This document shows, one piece after another, positions 61,941-64,000 of a DNA stretch of 64,000 nt (the stretch's first letter is position 1; each line of letters begins with the position of its first letter). Source of the DNA: an uncultured Collinsella sp. (GTDB taxonomy: Bacteria; Actinomycetota; Coriobacteriia; Coriobacteriales; Coriobacteriaceae). Where the stretch lies: contig CAJLPX010000001.1 in the NCBI GenBank assembly GCA_905208635.1, forward strand, positions 62,001 through 126,000, in the 5' to 3' direction. Position numbers and translations under genes: made by a program. The notes under the pieces are model-generated. The model had not been told where the DNA came from. It saw nothing but the letters and a program-made list of their open reading frames with translations, and ran no database searches.

Positions 61941-62456
61941 CTATTCCGCCAAGCCGTCGGCTTTGGCAACTTCGTTTGTCGAGCCATTTTGGTAGGTAAT
62001 CTTAACGTGCTCTACCTCGGACACCGCAACACCCGATGGGGGCTCCAAGCGCCATTCCGTCAGCGCGATATCCATAGTCGTAGGCACGTCGCCCTGATTC
62101 TTGAGCTTCACCGTCAGCGTTTTGAGCGCCGCATCATACGTCACGCGTTCGATTTCTTCACCAGGAATAGACCCACCGCTCAGCTGAAGCTGGACAAATC
62201 CATCGCGCGAATACCAATAGTCGCCCGGCGCGGCAACGGTATTGCCGCCCGTAACCTTCACTGTCATGATCGGCAGGGCATCGTCGGCCTCGAACTCCCA
62301 TGCAGCGCCGCCGTGACCGCCAAACGTCCAGATACAAAAGGCAATCACCAGCACGGCAAGCACCGCAAAACCAATCGCGACAAGGCCATGGTGCGCACGG
62401 CTTTCCTCGGCCGATACATCCCATTGCGTCTCTCGATATAGATGCTTGTCTTCCAT
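61941..62456 (-). CDS. Single-pass membrane protein of unknown function
   Basis: The 171-residue protein has a charged cytosolic start (MEDKHLYRETQWDVSAEES), one membrane helix at about residues 26-46 (LVAIGFAVLAVLVIAFCIW), and an extracellular part rich in beta strands (MTVKVTGGNTVAAPG, TYDAALKTLTVKLKNQG). GGGGAGG lies five bases before the ATG at 62456. A much longer frame runs upstream across the antisense of thiC and is not real. I do not recognise the family. It converges on yaaA and is divergent from the thiC riboswitch region. Confidence 0.8.
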   Translation of the reverse strand: MEDKHLYRETQWDVSAEESRAHHGLVAIGFAVLAVLVIAFCIWTFGGHGGAAWEFEADDALPIMTVKVTGGNTVAAPGDYWYSRDGFVQLQLSGGSIPGEEIERVTYDAALKTLTVKLKNQGDVPTTMDIALTEWRLEPPSGVAVSEVEHVKITYQNGSTNEVAKADGLAE

Positions 62457-62525
62457 GTTCGCCTCCCCACAGGCACGCTCGTTAGGCCAATCGTACCCAT
62501 TCGAGCTATACTTGAGCCCATTACA

Positions 62526-62618
62526 TAAACGGGGAGCTTGCAGGACAAGACGGCAGGCTGAGACTGGGCGCGCCCGCCCTGACCCGCAAACCTGATATGG
62601 GTAATGCCAACGAAGGGA
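62526..62618 (+). promoter_or_regulatory. TPP riboswitch (THI element) controlling thiC
   Basis: The sequence contains the conserved blocks GGGGAGCT, CAGGCTGAGACTGGGC, GACCCGCAAACCTGATATGG and GTAATGCCAACGAAGGGA in the standard order and spacing. It binds thiamine pyrophosphate and lowers thiC expression. It ends ten bases before the thiC start, and its last block overlaps the ribosome site (AGGGAG), so control of translation is likely. Confidence 0.93.
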
Positions 62619-62627
62619 GCCGTGCCA

Positions 62628-63962
62628 ATGAGCACACAGACCGAGCCCAAGCTCGTCACGCAAATCGACTTCGCCCGCGCCGGGCAGATCACGCCGCAGA
62701 TGAAGGAAGTCGCCGAGCGCGAGCATCGCGACCCCGAGTACATCCGCGAGCGCGTGGCCGACGGCCGCATCGCCATTCCCGCCAACATCGTGCACATCAA
62801 AAAAGGCATGCGCGCCTTTGGCGTCGGCGAGGGCCTGTCTACTAAGGTCAACGTCAACCTGGGCATCTCGGGCGATAAAGCCGATGCCGCCGAGGAATGG
62901 AAGAAGGTCAAGATCGCCGAGGACTTTGGCGCCGACGCCATCATGGACCTTTCCAACTCGGGCAAGACGCGCCAGTTCCGCCAGCAGCTCATCGACGAGA
63001 CGCCGCTCATGGTGGGCACCGTCCCCATGTACGACGCCATCGGCTACATGGAAAAGCCGCTGGTCAAGCTTACCAAGGATGACCTGTTCGAGGTCGTGCG
63101 CGCGCACGCCGAGGACGGCGTGGACTTTATGACCATCCACTGCGGCATCAACAAGTCGGTCACCAAGACCTTTAAGGAGACCGGCCGCTTGATGAACATC
63201 GTGAGCCGCGGCGGCTCGCTGCTGTTTGGCTGGATGGAGGTCACCGGCAACGAAAACCCCTTCTACGAGTACTTTGACGAGCTGCTCGAGATCTGCCACG
63301 AGTACGACGTGACGATTTCGCTCGGCGACTCCTGCCGCCCGGGCTGCCTCTACGACTCCAACGACGCCACCGAGACCGCTGAGATGATCGAGCTGGGCAA
63401 GCTGTGCAAGCGCGCTTGGGCTGCCGGCGTCCAGGTCATGGTCGAGGGTCCGGGTCACATGGCGCTCGACGAGATCGCCGCCAACATGAAACTGCAGAAG
63501 CGCCTGTGCCACAATGCCCCGTTCTATGTGCTCGGGCCGCTGGTGACCGATATCGGCGTGGGTTACGACCACATCACCGCTGCCATCGGCGGCGCCATCT
63601 CCGCCAGCTCCGGTGCCGACTTCCTGTGCTACGTGACGCCGGCCGAGCACCTGTGCCTGCCCAACGCCCAGGACGTGCTCGATGGCCTCATGGCCACCAA
63701 GATCGCCGCACACGCCGCCGACATCGCCAAGAAGGTACCCCACGCCCGCGACATGGACGACAAGATGGGCCAGGCACGCCGCAAGCTCGACTGGGACTCC
63801 ATGTGGAAGTGCGCGCTCGACCCGGTCACCGGCAAGAAGCGCTACGAGGAATCCCCCGCCGCCACCGAGGGCACTTGCACCATGTGTGGCAAGATGTGCG
63901 CCGTCCGCACCGTCAACAAGGTGTTCGAGGGTACGACGATCGATCTCGGCATGGAGGACTAA
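62628..63962 (+). CDS. thiC: Phosphomethylpyrimidine synthase ThiC
   Basis: ThiC is a radical-SAM enzyme that rearranges aminoimidazole ribotide into the thiamine pyrimidine precursor. The 444-residue protein is of the shorter type without the N-terminal extension. It shows GADAIMDLSNSG, MTIHCGINKS, LGDSCRPGC and MVEGPGHMALDEI. The C-terminal cluster motif reads CTMCGKMC (CX2CX3C), one residue shorter than CX2CX4C of the E. coli type. The ATG at 62628 follows AGGGAG inside the riboswitch end. An ATG at 62604 lies inside the aptamer and is unlikely. Downstream genes lie outside the window. Confidence 0.95.
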   Translation: MSTQTEPKLVTQIDFARAGQITPQMKEVAEREHRDPEYIRERVADGRIAIPANIVHIKKGMRAFGVGEGLSTKVNVNLGISGDKADAAEEWKKVKIAEDFGADAIMDLSNSGKTRQFRQQLIDETPLMVGTVPMYDAIGYMEKPLVKLTKDDLFEVVRAHAEDGVDFMTIHCGINKSVTKTFKETGRLMNIVSRGGSLLFGWMEVTGNENPFYEYFDELLEICHEYDVTISLGDSCRPGCLYDSNDATETAEMIELGKLCKRAWAAGVQVMVEGPGHMALDEIAANMKLQKRLCHNAPFYVLGPLVTDIGVGYDHITAAIGGAISASSGADFLCYVTPAEHLCLPNAQDVLDGLMATKIAAHAADIAKKVPHARDMDDKMGQARRKLDWDSMWKCALDPVTGKKRYEESPAATEGTCTMCGKMCAVRTVNKVFEGTTIDLGMED

Positions 63963-64000
63963 CTCGTCACCGGAGCCACAATCGCTAACATGGTGTTCGT

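Noticed and set aside
62457..63743. N-terminal extension of the small membrane protein across the thiC antisense strand
   Set aside because: The ATG at 62456 has a strong ribosome site; the extension is the shadow of thiC and the riboswitch.
1..64000. CRISPR arrays, prophage or insertion sequences
   Set aside because: No regularly spaced repeats, integrase, capsid or transposase frames were found; the repeats seen are dispersed palindromes.

Overview
The window is high-GC, gene-dense bacterial chromosome. Its content (folC-valS, tig-clpP-clpX, an NADP-type glutamate dehydrogenase, anaerobic selenium and molybdenum enzymes, a biotin-free 2-hydroxyacyl-CoA dehydratase-type system, arginine genes, no respiratory chain) fits an anaerobic gut actinobacterium of the Coriobacteriia. 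Collinsella is the best guess, by inference from gene content and protein style; no 16S gene is present. Most genes lie on the minus strand. No phage, insertion-sequence transposase or CRISPR array was seen.

Layout. 1-9.1 kb: the end of an M24 peptidase, then folC, valS, clpX, clpP, tig and a tRNA-Leu. 9.2-14.5 kb: a two-gene molybdenum hydroxylase (xanthine dehydrogenase/aldehyde oxidase type) and gdhA. 14.7-19.5 kb: the complete Sec-decoding set, tRNA-Sec (selC), selB and selA, followed by a formate/nitrite-type transporter. 19.6-21.2 kb: tRNA-Gly, tRNA-Pro and a branched-chain amino-acid transporter. 21.3-28.3 kb: one long minus-strand gene train, made of two 2-hydroxyacyl-CoA-dehydratase/double-cubane-type proteins, their ATP-dependent activator, selD, yedF, a DUF3343 protein and a cysteine desulfurase. 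selD itself contains an in-frame UGA at the catalytic Cys17 position. 28.4-33.9 kb: molybdate uptake (modABC) and molybdopterin assembly (mogA, moeA). 34-42 kb: a ClC channel, lipid kinase, GGQ rescue factor, xpt, MFS exporter, metY, a C-GCAxxG protein and a YigZ protein. 42-51 kb: rnpB (RNase P RNA), rpsA, a HAD phosphatase, a DeoR regulator with a PTS/sugar-isomerase operon, cysteine desulfidase, rpiB and ndk. 51.7-64 kb: argH, argG, a Cof-type HAD phosphatase, polA, M18 aminopeptidase, yaaA, a small membrane protein, and thiC under a TPP riboswitch.

How it fits together. Selenium is activated by SelD and can go to tRNA-Sec through SelA/SelB. It may also follow a YedF/DUF3343/desulfurase route. 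Molybdate uptake and MoeA/MogA can supply the molybdenum hydroxylase. The region from 9 to 34 kb therefore reads as a selenium-molybdenum anaerobic metabolism block, interrupted by gdhA, the transporters and two tRNAs.

The least explained material is non-coding. At least four families of palindromic, RNA-like intergenic repeats are scattered between genes. Several show paired base changes between copies, which is the mark of conserved structure rather than chance. Two copies of one family sit directly behind the two dehydratase-type genes. Two very short genes missed by size cut-offs are also proposed: a 22-codon leader ORF near 28.2 kb and a 56-codon ORF between argG and argH.
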